NCBI GenBank assembly: GCA_029216955.1
Contig: JANAVB010002199.1
Coordinates: 15,850,956 to 15,914,955, forward strand
From: Iris pallida
Taxonomy: Eukaryota; Streptophyta; Magnoliopsida; Asparagales; Iridaceae
Reading direction: 5' to 3'
Length of the DNA: 64,000 nt
The notes under the pieces: generated by a model
What the model was told of the DNA's origin: nothing
Databases searched by the model: none
The model's input: the letters and a program-made list of their open reading frames with translations, nothing else
In this document: piece by piece, positions 1 through 10,376 of the stretch
Layout: every line of letters starts with the position of its first letter
Position numbering within the stretch: position 1 is the first letter of the stretch
Position numbers and translations under genes: made by a program

Positions 1-1300
1 TACGTCCTCCTGCGCTCCGATACCGTGTCTGAGACGTTGCCGCAACGGAAACTTAGGCTAACCCACCTGAAATAACCAACCCCCGTCTAACGGACACCAA
101 GCACAGATAAAAACAAGTATATGGCGGTGACTACGTTGAACCATTTGCCCTAATAGGTTCAACCCCCTCACCACACTCAAGAAGACCGAAGTTGACGACC
201 CCTCGATTAGATCTCTTCTTCGAACTTTCTCTTAAATTTTTTGTGGACGAGCACCTCGAATCTTGTGTTGTGCTATAGCTATATAGGATAAGAAAAACCT
301 ATTTTAGGTCGTAATATGATTTCTTAAATAGGAAGCCCTCAAATAAGAATCCTACTACACATAAAATAGCACATCAACATCATATTTTAGATTATAATAG
401 TATCTCTTAAATAGGAAACCCTTAAATAAAAATCATATTATATCTAAAATAGCCACCACTAATTATGGACATCCAAATCAAATTAAATCAAATATTTAAT
501 TAGATTTGGACTCCATAAATATGCTATTACCAAATTCAGACTGGACTCCAACACGAGCCACAATACTAAGATTACATTTCAATGCTTTTGAAAGTGCAAG
601 AAACTAAAGTATACTACTAGGTATATATATATATAAAGTTAGGACCATCTAGCAAGCTGTATATAACATTAATCAGTATATTTATAGAAACCATGAGGAA
701 AAAAATAAAAAAATCAAGGTGCTAGCTAGGTCCTAACTGGCCTCACGCTACTGAGTATAGGGATGTTACATCCTCTAGCTTCAATTGTTGTGGTCCTATG
801 TCTCATTTCTGTCTTCACGAGAAAGAATCTTAGTTTTCTTCTAGAGGATATACTCACATTGTGAACAATATAAGTAATTACATCATCATTCTTTCAACAA
901 AGTAAACATAAATTTTAATTAATTAGGAGACTTCTCTTTCTGTTGCTCTTGTGAACATTTTTCATGGATTGATGTGATATTGTTGGGAATTGGAAATTAA
1001 CATAAAATTTCGATACCTGAGGCTAGCTTTAGATGATTGCCTATGTGTAGGCCGAGATCGATATTGGTTGATAATGCCAAGGGGGTGGGGGCAGGCACCA
1101 ACTCATCAACAACTGGATGGCTTCAAGAACTTTGATTGAGAGAATGTCTAACTATAAAAAAAAGCCTAACAATCAATCGATCGATCGATCTACAAGCCGT
1201 TCATATAAGATAATTATAACCCAAATGACCTATTATAACTCAGAGTGCAATGAAATGTATATATATAGAGGATTTTGTTTTCGCCATTTAATTAGCCTCA
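1..1300. other. AT-rich intergenic DNA
   Basis: No coding frame with recognisable similarity is visible. The stretch is AT-rich with short direct repeats around 300-450 (variants of AAATAGGAA.CCC). It lies beyond the hairpin in the direction of minus-strand transcription, so its right part may hold the 3' end of the pri-miR172 transcript. I see no clear terminator or other element. Confidence 0.5.
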
Positions 1301-1540
1301 GAAATTGAGAAAAACTCTGCGAGAAAACATACAGAAGACGATCGATTGCAGTTTGTTGCACGATTGTCGTAGAATTACATGATTGAGCAATATCACAAAA
1401 CCATTAATAAGAAGTAAACATGTTGATATCAAGGATCACTCACTTACAAGACTGATGTCTCATAATAGCTTCTGAGAGCCCCATCCATGTATGTATATAC
1501 GAAATCCCTGAATCTAAATTCCAGAAAGACAGCAATTCAA

Positions 1541-1561
1541 GAGAGAGAGAGAGAGAGAGAG
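1541..1561. repeat. (GA)n microsatellite
   Basis: About ten uninterrupted GA units lie roughly 100 bp from the miR172 hairpin. On the transcribed minus strand this is a CT tract downstream of the hairpin. Confidence 0.9.
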
Positions 1562-1660
1562 TAAATGAAACAATTAGTAATTTTTTTCCGAAGTCGTAAA
1601 TATACAATAATGTCATTTAGTACCTTCTTGGAGACGAGAATTAAGCAGTACTATATATGT

Positions 1661-1748
1661 AGTCGATTATTGTCGATGCAGCATCATCAAGATTCTCAGT
1701 AGATATTCCATGTGAATCTTGATGATGCTACATCTGCAAACATCGACT
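1661..1748 (-). ncRNA. MIR172: MIR172 precursor hairpin
   Basis: On the minus strand this 88-base stretch folds into a near-perfect stem with a short loop of about 15 bases. The 3' arm (complement of 1676-1696) begins AGAATCTTGATGATGC and continues to the canonical 21-nt plant miR172 sequence. The 5' arm (complement of about 1711-1731) gives the expected miR172* GTAGCATCATCAAGATTC. Pairing continues outside the duplex: AGTCGATG at the 5' base against an ATCGACT-containing 3' base, as in real MIR172 precursors. Known role: miR172 represses AP2/TOE-type transcription factors in phase change and flower patterning. The plus strand can also fold, giving a variant with GCTACAT at its 3' end, but the minus strand yields the exact canonical miRNA and star, so minus is the likely sense. 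This is the one clear host gene in the window. Confidence 0.92.
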
Positions 1749-2138
1749 GTTCGGTCCGAAACGATCGAAGAATTGCTTAACTTAATTGTGTCACAAAAAA
1801 AAAAAAACCTTATAAACAAGATCAAGAAACATAGAAACCCTAATATTGATCATAATTAAAAACAAGATATGGATCTAATTAAATTTTTTGCCACAGGAGC
1901 ATGTTAAAGTACCAAGTTTAAAAAGAGAGTAGAACATAAAAAAAAAATTAAAAAAAATTGATATTATTCTGATAGACATTAGTTCTACTCAAACAACTTA
2001 ACTCATTTCACGAAAAAATAAAACTTAGATGGTAATATAATTCATTACATCCACTCATTGAATAAGTGGCGAAATGAAATCTAATCTGAACTGAACATGG
2101 ATGAACAAAGGAACAAAATTAGTACCGATCGATAGACG

Positions 2139-2146
2139 TATATATA
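2139..2146 (-). promoter_or_regulatory. candidate TATA box for pri-miR172
   Basis: On the minus strand TATATATA sits about 390 bases upstream of the hairpin, a normal distance for a plant pri-miRNA start. CT-rich leader-like DNA (2160-2460) flanks it, so the true start could equally lie further upstream within that tract. Position-based inference only. Confidence 0.35.
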
Positions 2147-2186
2147 GCAAGAATTAAAGCACAAGGGAGAAAGAAAGAAGGGGAGA

Positions 2187-2210
2187 TAGAGAGAGAGAGA
2201 GAGAGAGAGG
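2187..2210. repeat. (GA)n microsatellite, CT tract in the MIR172 5' region
   Basis: A run of GA units reads as CT on the minus strand, inside a generally pyrimidine-rich stretch of the putative MIR172 promoter/leader. Long CT tracts are common in plant 5' leaders and can bind GAGA-binding BPC proteins (family knowledge). Confidence 0.85.
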
Positions 2211-2609
2211 ACATGCAGTACTGGTGCTTGGCAGCAAACCTAATGGCGACCTGACACGAAAAACTGAAATATTGTGACACGCCTACAGTCTTAGAGGCAG
2301 TGGCTCGTACAAATGAAAAAATAATGATGCAGAGAGAAGAACGAGTGAAGGAATGAAAAAAAAAAAAGGAAGGAGAAAGTGAAGGAAGGAGAGGAAGAGA
2401 CCGATGGGAAGAGACTTTGAAGTAGTGGTGAGCGTTATTAGGTAACTTGGACAGAAAATTCAACCGAACTGAACCGAACCGAATCGGTTTAAAAAAAATT
2501 TCGGTTCGATTTTGGTTTTAAAAATACTAAAAAAAATTTATCAGGTTTTGATTTCCGTCAAAATTTGAAAACCGAATAATTTTTATTTTATTTTATATAT
2601 CTTACACTA

Positions 2610-2690
2610 TAAATTTGTCAACATGGAGAATCGAACTCAACCAAACAAAAAAAATAACTCACACCTTAACCACATGAGTTAGAAGAGATA
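2610..2690 (-). mobile_element. tRNA-derived SINE-like fragment
   Basis: On the minus strand a box A-like AACTCATGTGGTTAAG is followed by a box B-like GAGTTCGATTCTCC. The spacing is that of an internal pol III promoter with an inserted T-rich stretch. No cloverleaf can be drawn, so this is a SINE fragment and not a tRNA gene. Confidence 0.5.
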
Positions 2691-2756
2691 CTTGATTATA
2701 GCTGGATACTATTCTTATTATTAGTTATTATACGTGCAAAGTACGTACATTTACTA

Positions 2757-2758
<2 letters not shown>

Positions 2759-2817
<59 letters not shown>
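2759..2817. repeat. (TA)n microsatellite
   Basis: About 29 uninterrupted TA units lie within hAT-like copy 1. Confidence 0.95.
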
Positions 2818-2824
<7 letters not shown>

Positions 2825-2985
2825 AAATAAATAAAACAAAAAAACGAATAAACTGAAAATATAATCGATTTAATTCAGTTCGATTTGATTCGATTATTGA
2901 TCATATTGATTCAATTTTGGTTTTGTTTATTCAGTTTCGGTTATTCGGTTCGATCTTGAGCCGAATTAAGCGAATGGTCACTCTA

Positions 2986-3475
2986 CTTTGGATTAGGAAA
3001 GTGAGGTTAATTAGGAAGAGGTACTTATAATAAAGTTAACTGCTGTTGTGGGAATCTAATTAAGGACCAGTTGGATTTGTAGGATAGATAATGTACGAAA
3101 ATTCTGCGCTTTATGTTGGGTTAAGCTTAGAAAGTGAAATAATTAAAAGCATAGAATATTATATTATAAAATAGTAAATACTAGTTAATTAATATAATTT
3201 AACTGGACAAAATAACATAATTAGTAAATACCAACATATTAAAAAATTAAGAAAATCATATTATTAAATAATTATCAGTCAAGTACCAATTAATTATTAT
3301 AAATATTAATTTATTTTATTTGCCAACTAATTACCCAAGTTATATATTAACAATAAATATATTTGGGTAATTGTTAATTACTAATAAATTCACGTGTATT
3401 GTGCGTAATTTTTTTTACAATATTATTGAAAATAGTTTAAATATTTGAATATATTTAAATTAATATTATATATAT
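2986..3475. other. AT-rich intergenic DNA
   Basis: No gene, hairpin or terminal repeat recognised. Very AT-rich, especially 3120-3470. Confidence 0.5.
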
Positions 3476-3840
3476 ATGCAGTTATGGTTATATAAGTTAG
3501 TACTTAGAAGACTCGTGACGAAAGACAGACTTCTTCAATTTGGGGTACAAATAACGGATTACACATGTTCGTTGTGCCAGTGTGACACTGAATCCATGGA
3601 TCATATGTTCTTCATGTGCCCGACAGCCAAAGATATCTGGCATATGCAACTGACCAAGATGGAAATGACGACTGGAACATGAGACAATATAGAAGGCGCA
3701 ATTCAGAAGCTTGTGCTAGGCTGGCCTCAACAGTCTGACATATCTGGAAAGAGCGGAATAGTAGGGTATTCACGGGCACGAGCACGGTGATCATTCATAA
3801 TATCGAACATAATGTAAAAAAATATAGGAAATGCTGGTAG
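3476..3840 (+). pseudogene. LINE (non-LTR retrotransposon) ORF2 C-terminal remnant
   Basis: The translation contains RLVTKDRLLQFGV, then CSLC, then a conserved H..F.CP..KDIW pattern. This is the zf-RVT zinc-binding domain found after the reverse transcriptase in plant LINEs. After a stop at 3680 the same protein family continues in another frame near 3735 (IWKERN.RVFTG-like), so at least one frameshift separates the pieces. Only the last part of ORF2 remains. Endonuclease and reverse transcriptase are absent, as expected for a 5'-truncated insertion. No poly(A) tail is obvious at the 3' side. Confidence 0.75.
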
Positions 3841-4481
3841 ACAGGAATGAGTATGTAAAAGTTTACAACTAACCCCGTACGACCTACTATTCTCTCATGC
3901 TAACATGGTCATATCCGACTCCACCTCCCTCCTCTCTCCTCCAATAGAGTCCGACCACGTGACGGTTGTAACTCCATTGGTTGTGTAGCATTGTCCTATA
4001 AAAAAGTGTATGTTTCATGTCGGTGAGATCTGGTGAAGCTTAACAGGGGGAGGTCTTCAATTCGAGTCTTAAAAAAATATATAATTATTATAATAACTAA
4101 ACAAATAGAGTGTATATTTAATTTAATTTAATGATGCTACATGAGCAACGAATAAATATAAAATAGAATAAATGTATGCATCGTCATGTGCATGGCTCGC
4201 GCACTACTATTGTAGTCCAGCTGGGATCTCTGTTGCCATCAAATATATAATTATGTCTCGTTTGATTCGCGAAAAGAAAGAAAAGTTTTTTTTTATTATT
4301 TGAGAAAACTATTATCATCAATCTTTTTTCGATATTCGAAAAGGCTAAAAAAAAATTGGGAGAAAAAGGTGAATTATGATGGAAAAGTGAATCAGAAAAA
4401 ACTATTTTTCTTCTTTGAAAATCATTACGATTGTAAGCTCAATTATATTATAATTGAAAATCATTTTTTCAATACTCAAAA
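3841..4481. other. intergenic DNA with a tRNA-like SINE trace
   Basis: Around 4017-4075 there is a GGTGAGATCTGGTGAAGC...TTCAATTCGAGTCTT arrangement reminiscent of box A and box B of a tRNA-derived SINE. At 4254 a TCTCGTTTGATTCGCGAA motif resembles the terminus of the Harbinger-like MITEs at 18761 and 33271, but no matching opposite end was found. Otherwise nothing recognisable. Confidence 0.35.
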
Positions 4482-4802
4482 TAATGTTATTAATTTGTCC
4501 CTCAAAAATATTTCCATTATGTGGCAGCTTTCATGTCGTCTGACATGGTAACTGACAAGACAAAATCTAAATTTAAATTAGCATTAAATTTAATATTAAT
4601 ATTAAGATTAAAATTAATATTAACATTAAAAATTAAAATTAACGTTAACGTTAACATTTAAATTAATATTAATATTAAAAATTTGAATAATTAATTTTTT
4701 GCATTAGAATTTATCATGTTAGTTGTCATGTCATATGTCACGACAGCTGCCACGTCAGGAAGTATAGTTCGGAGAAATATTTTGGATGTACGAATAACAT
4801 TA
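4482..4802. mobile_element. MITE with TAATGTTATT termini
   Basis: The two ends are inverted copies over about 30 bp, starting with a perfect TAATGTTATT and continuing with a CAAAAATATTTCC-like segment on both sides. GTGGCAGCT repeats inverted further in. The core is an AT-rich array of ATTAATATTAAC-like units. It resembles the element at 20319-20752 in architecture and core. No ORF and no convincing target duplication. Confidence 0.65.
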
Positions 4803-6489
4803 CTTAAAACATATTTTTACTGAAAATTTTCCTAAAGGTCACAAATTGTCTTTTAACATATTTATTTTTTTTTAAAAATTCTTAGGATCCATTAATTCCA
4901 TCTAAATACAATTCTCTTGGTGAAACCACAACCACATGCCAATGATATTGCACCCACAAAAGAAATTTTTTCACAAATAGTTACTTAAAACTTATTTGTA
5001 TTGGTCAAAATATCTTAGGTCCATTATAAAATATTTTCTCCGTTATAAAATATTTTTAAGTGAAGTTAAGGAACTTAATAGAAATTTTGAAGGGAAAAAA
5101 GGTTAAATAGTTTATTTTCAACTAATAACGTATTTTTATGTGTTTTATTTTCATTACCAGTTTTTGAACCACAAATTTTAGTTGTTCTTGACTTCCTTTC
5201 TTAATATGCGAAAATTGCTTTAATTTGTTAAATAAAATTTTTAAATCTATAAAATAAATCCGTAACTATAATTATTTATCATTTTTTAAAACGATACACT
5301 AGTCGAGGACGGTCCAACGAACATTCCGAGAAAAATGGAATGGACATGTTAATGTTATATATTAAGAATTAATTAATTTGTTAATCTAGCTAGCATACTT
5401 GAGGTGTCCTAGATTGTAATAAACTATGATTAAGGTTGTGCCTAAGCATAGGCTAAAGTACAAGGCTATCATGGGCTTAGTCCCACATTTGTTTAAATCC
5501 TATGATTAGTGGGATTTATTTGTTTACATTTATTTATTTATTTATTTATTTATTGAGTTGAGTTGAGAATGTAGGTGAAGATAGTGAAGGAAATTATAAA
5601 CAATTGATAAGGTCGGTCCTATGGAAGTTTTGAATGCTACTGACTATCTGGATTATTTCTTATGGGTTTGGTAAGCAAATTATTCTCGAACAAATTTAGA
5701 ATATATATATTTCTAAATTTTGTTTATGTTATATTTTTTTTAAAAGAATTACGATTTGTCCACAAAATATAAAAATCATATTTCTTAAAAATAGGTGAAT
5801 ATTTTTTTTTTACATGTGTTAAATAATTTATTTTTATACTCTTAAAAAAAAAGTCATGTTTCTTTTTCCTTTCATTTTTGTTCTTTTTCCCATTTTTCAA
5901 TAAGTTTATTGTTTTTTTTTATCTTTGGATATTTTAGCAAATGTCTCAACTCAAAATATAGAAACTGACATATGCCCTCATTCTTTTTAAAAATTAGCAA
6001 AGGCCTTCGTTTCTTTGTATGGAACAAATAAAAGTTAAGATATATCTCCACTATTTGACCAAAATTTTGGCTAATTTACAAAGGAATGATTACATTTGCT
6101 TATTTTTTTTTAAAAGTGGGATATATACTAGTTTCTATATTTTTAATGGAGGCATTTGCTAAAATATTACTTTGTCTTTTATCTTTTTTTTTATATTTAT
6201 TTTATTTTTTCAGTTAATTTTCTTATTTGGGTTTTTTTTTTTTCATTTTTTGTCTTTCCATTTTCATGGATTTTCTTTCCGGCAATTTTTCAAATTTTTC
6301 ATCTTTTACATTTTTTTTTTATTTTTGGGTTTTTTTTCAATTTGTATTTCTTCTTTTTTAAAATATTTATACATTCACCAAATATGGTAATCTAATTTTC
6401 AGTTAATTTGGTTTCAAAAACCTGGATTTTCGAAAATATATAATTTCTTACAATATAGTATTTCGAGTACCAATACATCGAATTTTACT
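4803..6489. other. AT-rich intergenic DNA, low-complexity T tracts
   Basis: There is a TTTA tetranucleotide run near 5525-5553, T-rich stretches at 5800-5940, and a strongly T-rich block at 6170-6360 that yields phenylalanine-rich frames without biological meaning. I see no gene. Confidence 0.5.
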
Positions 6490-6497
6490 GTTGTGAG
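6490..6497. repeat. left 8-bp target duplication of the nested hAT-like element
   Basis: GTTGTGAG directly precedes the TAGGGGTGACC terminus and recurs at 18479-18486 after the opposite terminus. Confidence 0.75.
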
Positions 6498-6653
6498 TAG
6501 GGGTGACCATTATTCGATGTTGGACCAAAAATTGAACCGAGCCGAATAATATATTTAGTTCGGTTTTAAAAAAATCGGTTCGATTTCGGTTTTGAAATAA
6601 CTAAATTTTTTTATTCGGTTTTGGGTTTTGGTTTTTGTCCAAAACTGAATAAG

Positions 6654-6656
<3 letters not shown>

Positions 6657-6712
<56 letters not shown>
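6657..6712. repeat. (TA)n microsatellite
   Basis: Uninterrupted TA units immediately before the SINE copy at 6711. Confidence 0.95.
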
Positions 6713-6713
<1 letters not shown>

Positions 6714-6805
6714 CCTAGTGGTTAAGAGAGATGCATGCGGCCCAAGTGGTCAGGAGTTCGAGCCTCGGTGGAGACGATCTCACCACAATTACCCATTGAG
6801 GGGGA
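6711..6805 (+). mobile_element. tRNA-derived SINE copy, plus orientation
   Basis: Box A-like TAGCCTAGTGGTTAAGAG and box B-like GGAGTTCGAGCCTC have correct spacing for an internal pol III promoter. A closely similar copy lies in inverted orientation at 6905-7003, and further relatives at 22484-22565 and 23441-23523. Confidence 0.65.
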
Positions 6806-6823
6806 GAGAGAATAAGGCACCTC

Positions 6824-6828
<5 letters not shown>

Positions 6829-6887
<59 letters not shown>
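6829..6887. repeat. (TA)n microsatellite followed by a T tract
   Basis: About 29 TA units and then about 15 T, separating two inverted SINE copies. Confidence 0.95.
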
Positions 6888-6902
<15 letters not shown>

Positions 6903-6904
6903 GA

Positions 6905-7003
6905 AGAATGGGTACTTGTGGCGAACTCGCCTCCACTGAGGCTCGAACTCCCGACCACTTGGGCCGCATGCATCTCTCTTAACCACTAGGCCAGAGGTCA
7001 TTT
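6905..7003 (-). mobile_element. tRNA-derived SINE copy, minus orientation
   Basis: On the minus strand it reads GGCCTAGTGGTTAAGAGAG, then GGGAGTTCGAGCCTC, nearly identical to the plus copy at 6711-6805. The two arms could form a hairpin around the (TA)n loop. Confidence 0.65.
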
Positions 7004-7004
7004 G

Positions 7005-7073
<69 letters not shown>
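7005..7073. repeat. (TA)n followed by (GA)n microsatellite
   Basis: TA units run to 7042 and GA units to 7073, immediately before the left arm of the inverted-repeat element. A similar TA/GA block lies after the right arm near 18285-18316. Confidence 0.9.
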
Positions 7074-7076
<3 letters not shown>

Positions 7077-7154
7077 GCTCCAAAACCAGTTGGTTGGTTT
7101 TGTATTATAGAACCAACCTATGTTTTATGGGTTGGATTGAAATTTAGTGGTTGA
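7073..7154. repeat. left arm of an inverted-repeat element split by the LTR retrotransposon
   Basis: The segment contains TTTTGTATTATAGAACCAAC, CTATGTT and GTTGGATTG. The same sequence occurs inverted at 18190-18267, on the far side of the LTR retrotransposon. Taken together the arms form a short foldback/MITE that received the LTR element between them. Confidence 0.65.
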
Positions 7155-7854
7155 GATAATGTCACGCCCCAGAACCAGAATACTGGAGAGCGGGGGCAGA
7201 CATAGCCAGCTACGTATAATGAAATGGAATCCACGTCACTATACGGTCACGGCTGTCTAGATATATGAGGGTTTAACTACAATCCATCAGTCTCCTATGG
7301 TCAAGAACAAGCCTATTGTCTCAATCACAAGCAAGTAGTAACAGTCACAAGATATTAGAGCATCAATATACAATAGTAAGGCGTCCCATACATTACATAT
7401 TGGATGATCATGAAGCTAGTCGTACAAAATGTCAGGACTAGCAAGAGTTTCAGTCATACATGATCAACCCTAGGATTTGTCAATCATGTTACAAGCCCGT
7501 AGGCAGACAGTAAATAAAGGTGCAATACGAGCTAACACGTGCTCGCCGGCTAAACGCCTCAAAAGAATAATTTTACAAATAGAGTGGGAGGACAAAAGAA
7601 ACCCACTCGTTGCCCTGGTTACGCCTGGTGGTCACCATCGGGCTGGAAGACAGGTGGATCCTCTGTTGCTGCTCCGATATCTGGCCACACAAAACCAGCT
7701 GGGTCAGACCCCAGAAAGAGCAAGTGCCACAAAGGAGGCTTCACTTAGGAACTAAAACCAGCATATCACAATAGAATATTAAAGATAATAAATAAAGAAC
7801 TGATAATAATAGAGATAACAACGGTAAACTGAGTACGAGGAAACTATTCAAGTA

Positions 7855-8280
7855 GCCAGGTCACAACCCTTAAACCAAATAAGGACCGGGGTTGCAGTCC
7901 TTCACCTGAATAGAAACCCGTCTCAAATACTATTGGTACAGTGAAGATAATAAACGAAGAGAGAACACAGAACTGCTCCGGGAGCCAGGTTACAACCCTT
8001 AAACCAAACAAGGACCGGGGTTGTAACCCTTCGCCTGAACAGAACTGGACCCCTGATCTTTATTGCTAAGGCCAGTATAAATAATCATGGTATTAAGGTA
8101 AGGTAAAACATGACGAACATGGCATGGGATTGCAATAAGACAATAAACGAAGAGAGGACACAGAACTGCTCCGGGAGCCAGGTTACAATCCTTAAACCAA
8201 ACAAGGACCGGGGTTGTAACCCTTCGCCTGAACAGAACTGGACCCCCGATCGTTATTGTTAAGGCAAGCATCAATAATCA
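7855..8280. repeat. tandem duplication of about 190 bp inside the LTR
   Basis: A block around GAGCCAGGTTACAA, ACCGGGGTTGTAACCC and CAGAACTGGACCCC occurs at about 7952-8095 and again at about 8146-8280. A more diverged partial copy lies at 7855-7930. The right LTR carries the same arrangement (about 15910-16320). Confidence 0.85.
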
Positions 8281-9004
8281 TGTCATATCACAATCTTGCA
8301 CAGGATCAGGATAAGACTAAGCTGGAATAAACTACATCCAATCAATCACGGCCAATCAAGAGTACGGCTTGATACCTTTAACTAACTAGGGTTATCACAG
8401 GCCTAGTTACTAGCAAGATGCAATGACATTATCCCAACAGCCACAAGCCCTGCAGACCATCCGGTTATCCAGGTCGAATGTCCGTTTAGGAAGAATGCAA
8501 CACATGACTGTGTGCTGGAAATGTGCCCTACTCGTCGATAGGCTACAAGTCCACTGAATGCGCCCAGATAACGGGATTGCCTGTAGCTGGAAATCTCTTC
8601 ATGACTACTGAATCATTCTAGTTAATTAGCCTTAGTCAATTTCAGTAGGTACCCCTGACCGTGGTACTCAGGGGTCCCCATCCTAGACATGATGCAAGAC
8701 AGTACTAGTTTATTTGTACAAACACAATCGCCCACGGTGTCCAAGTCTTTCATACTTGTCATGTCAGGCTAGCTGTCGTAACAGCATGCCGAGATATATC
8801 ATGTCAGTTTACTTGTCAAGAGTGCGCCACAGCGGGCCACTATCGTGTTCTATTCTTACAATATTATGAATGAGAGAAACTTGCATAAAATAACTAGTGA
8901 CATACTCTTGATGCCAAGGAAATGATCTACAACTTCCACGTTGGGAGTTGGGAGAAATTCGAGCCATAATTCAGTCAATTAGGACATATAACAGTTAGAA
9001 ATAG

Positions 9005-9605
9005 TCAAAATATGCATTATGCGGCCTATTTTGCGACACCATATGCGGCCAACTGCGACATGTGGCTTATGCGGCTCAACTGCGACATCATATGCGGCCT
9101 ACTGCGACATGCGGCTCATGCAGCTCAACTGCGGCATGCTATGCGGCCAACTGCGACATGCGGCTCATGCGGCTCGACTGCGACATGCTATGCGGCCAAC
9201 TGCGACATGCGGCTCATGTGGCTCGACTGCGACATGCTATGCGGCCAACTGCGACATGCGGCTCATGCGGCTCAACTGCGACATCATATGCGGCCAACTG
9301 CGACACATGTCTCATGCGGCTCGACAGCGACATGCTATGCGGCCAACTGCGACATATGTCTCATGCGGCTCGACAGCGACATGCTATGCGGCCAACTGCG
9401 ACATATGTCTCATGCGGCTCGACAGCGACATGCTATGCGACCAACTGCGACATGCGGCTCATGCGGCTCAACTGCGACATCATATGCGGCCAACTGCGAC
9501 ATGCGGCTCAACTGCGACATCATATGCGGCCAACTGCGACATGCGGCTCATGCGGCTCGACTGCGACATGCTATGCGGCCAACTGCGACATATGTCTCAT
9601 GCTGC
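9005..9605. repeat. 49-bp minisatellite in the left LTR
   Basis: Units combine TGCGGCCAACTGCGACATG and CGGCTCATGCGGCTCGACTG. The period is about 49 bp with shorter and variant units. 49 is not a multiple of three and the unit has no stop in any plus frame, so all three plus frames stay open. These frames are not genes. Confidence 0.9.
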
Positions 9606-10214
9606 AGATGAACATAGAAGTTTGACCAAAATTGTTTTGGCCATAACTTCCTTATCCGAAGTCGAAATCAAGCGAAACAAAAGCCAAAACTGCATGAAAT
9701 TGAATTCTTTACAACATAGAACCATTAGTTTTCAAAAATAACCAAGTTTTAGAGATCAAAACCAAGAAAACCGAAAAGTTATAAACTTAGATCTACAAGA
9801 AATTATCCATCAAAATGAAAAAGGCCAAGTTCTAAAGAGTCTTAAAATCAAGTAAGGAAGAGAATGGAACAATAAAACTTGAGATCCAACATGAAGCAAG
9901 TTTACACTTGCCTAGCTCTCTTCCCTGGTAGGTAGAAGAGTAATGGTGGAGAAGAAGAAGTGAAGGAGAAGAATAAATGAAGAGAGAGAGAGAGTTAGGT
10001 AGAAATATAAATGAGGGTGGTGGTGGTAGGTAGGGTTTTTCTTTTGGTTCATGGTGAACCCAAAAGCAAACCAAACCAAGCTAAGCCGAACCAAGCTAAG
10101 CCAAAATAACCATACAAAAAAATACGCAAATAACCATACAGGAAAATACGCAAATACGAGTCAAGAATACGTACACGTATACCAAGATACGTAATACAAA
10201 CTATAGGCATTACA

Positions 10215-10228
10215 ACTCTACCCACCTT
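10215..10228 (-). other. polypurine tract of the Tekay/Del-like element
   Basis: On the minus strand AAGGTGGGTAGAGT abuts the start of the 3' LTR (TGTAATGCC). It is the expected second-strand primer site and is preceded by the GATGACGGAATTC motif seen in related elements. Confidence 0.75.
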
Positions 10229-10376
10229 AAAAGAATTCCGTCATCGAAATTTAATCAAGAGGCTAGAATTGCAAGGACAAGCTATACTAATCGTAAGCTA
10301 TAACAAGCAGTCTATCATGCAGTCATTTATTTAAGCAAGGAATTGAAAGCATAAGGCATAAAGAAGACATTATACC

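Larger units (their letters stand above)
2423..2985. mobile_element. hAT-like non-autonomous element, copy 1
   Basis: The ends are inverted: TAGTGGTGAGCGTTATT at the left and, read from the other side, TAGAGTGACCATTCG at the right. Flanking 8-mers CTTTGAAG and CTTTGGAT look like a decayed 8-bp target duplication, typical of hAT transposons. The interior holds repeated CGGTTCGGTTTT-like segments in both orientations, a tRNA-like SINE piece and a (TA)n tract. Related copies lie at 6498-18478 and 18544-19389. It sits upstream of MIR172 in the direction of transcription. No ORF. Confidence 0.65.
7160..10214 (-). repeat. left LTR (3' LTR of the minus-oriented Tekay/Del-like element)
   Basis: 3055 bp, matching 15225-18145 throughout. 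It contains an internal duplication (7855-8280) and a 49-bp minisatellite (about 9005-9605). Compared with the right LTR it has more copies of the minisatellite and fewer single-base deletions. Confidence 0.95.

Noticed and set aside
2119..2463. 114-codon minus-strand ORF rich in Ser/Leu/Phe
   Set aside because: It is the translation of CT-rich leader DNA upstream of the MIR172 hairpin, with no domain.
6156..6395. Phenylalanine-rich ORFs resembling membrane proteins
   Set aside because: Produced by T-rich low-complexity DNA; two frames are equally open.
6715..6973. ORFs with long (Tyr-Ile)n runs
   Set aside because: Translation of (TA)n microsatellites. The same applies at 22562-22759 and 23267-23521.
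9012..9741. Three overlapping long ORFs rich in MRPTATC and CGSTAT repeats
   Set aside because: They are the three frames of a 49-bp minisatellite without stops, lying in an LTR. No domain, and the copy in the right LTR is different.
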